Positions 24,923 through 26,259 of a stretch of 26,259 bases of DNA are shown here, one piece after another. Below the pieces are notes generated by a model. The model was not told the DNA's origin, did no database searches, and saw only the letters and a list, made by a program, of their open reading frames with translations. The number at the start of each line of letters is the position of its first letter. The first letter of the stretch is position 1. Source of the stretch: Scybalousia_A sp964626385 (GTDB taxonomy: Bacteria; Bacteroidota; Bacteroidia; Bacteroidales; P3); contig CAZVEO010000025.1 in the NCBI GenBank assembly GCA_964626385.1, forward strand, positions 1 to 26,259. The letters run 5' to 3'. The position numbers and the translations under genes were made by a program.

Positions 24923-25747
24923 ATGTCTAATCTAATCACAAGAGCAATAACGGGAAGTATTTACGTATTAAGTGTAATTGCGGCTATATTTATTCACCCT
25001 ATAATTTGTATGGTTTATTTCTTTGTTATTGCTATTATAGGTTTAAACGAATTTTATTTCAACGCAAAAAAAGCAGATATAAAACCAAATATTGTCTTAG
25101 GAAATATTTTAGGAATAGTAACATATTGTATAATTGTTTTATGCTCTTTTTGTGAAGAAAATCTTTCCTCTATCCTTTATAGTTGTTTGATAATTAGTTG
25201 TCTATCTATATTTATAGGAGAGTTATACAGCAAAGCGAAACAGCCCTTTACCAATATTGCTTATACATTCTTAGGCTGTCTTTATGTTGTTATACCTCTT
25301 GCTCTTACTCCTTTGATAATAAATATTAAAGGTGATTTTTCTCCAATGATTTTGATGTCTATTTTTATTTTTGCTTGGTGCAACGATACTTTTGCTTATT
25401 TGACAGGCAGGCAATTTGGAAAGCACAAACTATTTGAACGCATTTCTCCAAAAAAAACTTGGGAGGGAGGTATTGGCGGTTTTGTTTTTGTTATAATTGC
25501 AGCCGTAATTATTTCTTTGTGTAGCAATAGTTTGCAAGTCTATGATTACATAATCATAGCCGTGCTTACAAGCATAGTAGGAACCTTTGGTGATTTGACT
25601 GAATCTATGTTTAAACGTCAAATAGGAGTCAAAGATTCAGGCAAAATCCTACCCGGACACGGAGGCATATTAGATAGATTTGATATTCTTTTGTTAGCCC
25701 TTCCTGTCGTATATGCCTATCTAAAAATAAGATTTGGAATTTATTAA
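24923..25747 (+). CDS. cdsA: Phosphatidate cytidylyltransferase
   Basis: The product is 274 residues from ATG 24923; the frame is open back to 24824, but that would start upstream of the promoter and inside the divergent gene. Several membrane helices are predicted (for example 12-24, 28-45, 58-76, 84-98, 113-133, 141-157, 187-200, 208-222). The CDP-alcohol-forming signature SPKKTWEGGIGG is at 175-186, and the metal-site residues appear in GDLTESMFKRQIGVKDSG and LPGHGGILDRFD (243-254). It makes CDP-diacylglycerol from CTP and phosphatidic acid in the inner membrane, the branch point of phospholipid synthesis. Confidence 0.95.
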   Translation: MSNLITRAITGSIYVLSVIAAIFIHPIICMVYFFVIAIIGLNEFYFNAKKADIKPNIVLGNILGIVTYCIIVLCSFCEENLSSILYSCLIISCLSIFIGELYSKAKQPFTNIAYTFLGCLYVVIPLALTPLIINIKGDFSPMILMSIFIFAWCNDTFAYLTGRQFGKHKLFERISPKKTWEGGIGGFVFVIIAAVIISLCSNSLQVYDYIIIAVLTSIVGTFGDLTESMFKRQIGVKDSGKILPGHGGILDRFDILLLALPVVYAYLKIRFGIY

Positions 25748-26052
25748 TCACACCCACAGGGTGTTTTATAAGGGCATAGGCACAGCCTGTTTTATATGGG
25801 TATAGCCGTTACTTTTGCTATACGCTTCAAAATCTTATAAAAAACACCCAATGGGTGCAGCCTGAGGCTGTTTTACAGGGCAGAGCTGTTAACTTTATAG
25901 GTTATGATAAGTTAGCATAGGTTATTATAGGTTAGCATAACGCATAAGTGTATTACTTTTTTAAAGGCTTTGCCCTTATCTTAACTTATAATAACTTATG
26001 CTAACCAATCAAAAAAGTAATGGCTTTGCTCTTATAGAACACCCTGTGGGTG
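25748..26052. repeat. Gene-free repeat mosaic after cdsA
   Basis: The stretch holds 5-3-5 palindromes CACCC-ACA-GGGTG (25751-25763), CACCC-AAT-GGGTG (25845-25857), CAGCC-TGA-GGCTG (25858-25870) and CACCC-TGT-GGGTG (26040-26052). The last is the reverse complement of the first. A core-like piece GGTATAGCCGTTACTTTTGC (from 25799), followed by TATACGCTT, resembles the core of the decamer element. The decamer element itself is at 25901-26005. No gene is visible. Confidence 0.8.
25901..26005. repeat. Decamer-arm intergenic repeat element, copy 2 (inverted)
   Basis: Four tandem decamers at 25901-25940 (GTTATGATAA, GTTAGCATAG, GTTATTATAG, GTTAGCATAA) face three inverted ones at 25976-26005; 25911-25940 pairs with 25976-26005 at 26 of 30 positions. 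The core (25941-25975), read on the minus strand, starts GGGCAAAGCC and has TAATACACTTATGCG, matching the core of the copy at 111-206. The element is thus present in opposite orientation at the two ends of the window. Confidence 0.8.
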
Positions 26053-26104
26053 CAAAATCGGTTTACTGAGAATCAATGAGTTACAAAAAAAAAGTGTGCA
26101 CGTG

Positions 26105-26136
26105 TTTGGTCAGGTCAAAAAATCTTCGTAACTTTG
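26105..26136 (+). promoter_or_regulatory. Bacteroidota-type promoter inside repeat element B
   Basis: TTTG (26105-26108) and TAACTTTG (26129-26136) are 20 bases apart, the same boxes and spacing as in copy A. The 20-base spacer differs from copy A at one base (G to C near its 3' end). Confidence 0.7.
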
Positions 26137-26206
26137 TAAGAGAAAAATAACCCTACCACAAAATTAACGATTTTTACCCTTGTAACTACTTGATAATCAG
26201 CAACAA

Positions 26207-26242
26207 CGAATCTTCGTTTCGAGAAATCGAAACGAAGATTCG
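26207..26242. repeat. 15-bp-stem hairpin, loop AGAAAT
   Basis: The arms are identical to those at 11026-11061, but the six-base loop is the reverse complement of the loop there. Downstream sequence (TCGAAATAAAACGAAGA) is the same as in copy A and in the same orientation. Confidence 0.9.
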
Positions 26243-26259
26243 TCGAAATAAAACGAAGA

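Larger units (their letters stand above)
26053..26259. mobile_element. Inverted-repeat element, copy B (cut by window edge)
   Basis: From AAAATCGGTTTACTGA onward the sequence follows copy A (from 10873) closely: left arm with AATCAATGAGTTAC, GTGTGCACG, the promoter, CTACCACAAAAT, the internal arm GTAACTACTTGATAATCAG (26182-26200), and the hairpin. Most differences are single bases, with a few short blocks such as TAACCC for GATACC. The window stops inside the element, so its right end is not seen. It abuts a 5-3-5 palindrome on the left. Confidence 0.7.

Noticed and set aside
25748..26052. CRISPR array
   Set aside because: The repeats are short, of several kinds, in both orientations and with irregular gaps; there are no uniform spacers and no cas genes.

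Overview
The window looks like a chromosomal stretch from an AT-rich member of the Bacteroidota. The evidence is the set of promoters with the phylum's TAnnTTTG -7 box, a type IX secretion (T9SS) C-terminal sorting domain at the left edge, a GldH-type gliding lipoprotein, an exported protein with PorE-like domain order, several outer-membrane beta-barrels, and a tandem-domain universal stress protein. Order or genus cannot be fixed from the sequence alone. Most genes are ordinary housekeeping or envelope genes. No tRNA, rRNA, CRISPR array, transposase or phage gene is visible.

Layout. 1-720: the tail of a T9SS-secreted protein, a decamer-repeat element, a small exported membrane protein and a perfect 21-bp inverted repeat. 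720-3609 (-): a metal/cofactor-type binding lipoprotein and a helix-hairpin-helix/beta-barrel outer-membrane protein. 3768-5511 (+): a glycosyltransferase overlapping rfbC. 5643-6696 (+): two unrecognised small genes. 6845-8244 (-): two coupled beta-barrel genes. 8382-10735 (-): gldH coupled to uvrC. 10736-11596: a long gene-free stretch packed with repeats. 11597-15822 (+): universal stress protein, SPOR protein, M20 dipeptidase, aspartate aminotransferase and a small membrane protein. 16119-23901 (+): guaA, then three overlapping genes for exported proteins (periplasmic-binding fold, large T9SS-style surface protein, PorE-like protein). 23902-24109: repeats. 24110-24829 (-) is a sugar nucleotidyltransferase and 24923-25747 (+) is cdsA, divergently transcribed. 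25748-26259: repeats, cut by the window edge.

The least explained part is the intergenic DNA. Three repeat classes share the same gaps: (i) short palindromes with 5-base arms and a 3-base centre; (ii) an element built of 10-bp GTTA units arranged as inverted arms around a conserved core, present in opposite orientations at the two ends of the window; (iii) an element with terminal inverted repeats that carries a well-formed Bacteroidota promoter followed by a 15-bp-stem hairpin, present at about 10873-11202 and again at 26053 to the window edge. In the two copies of (iii) the hairpin loop is in opposite orientation. This could be a non-autonomous mobile element family that encodes a small RNA or donates promoters. 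That reading is inference.
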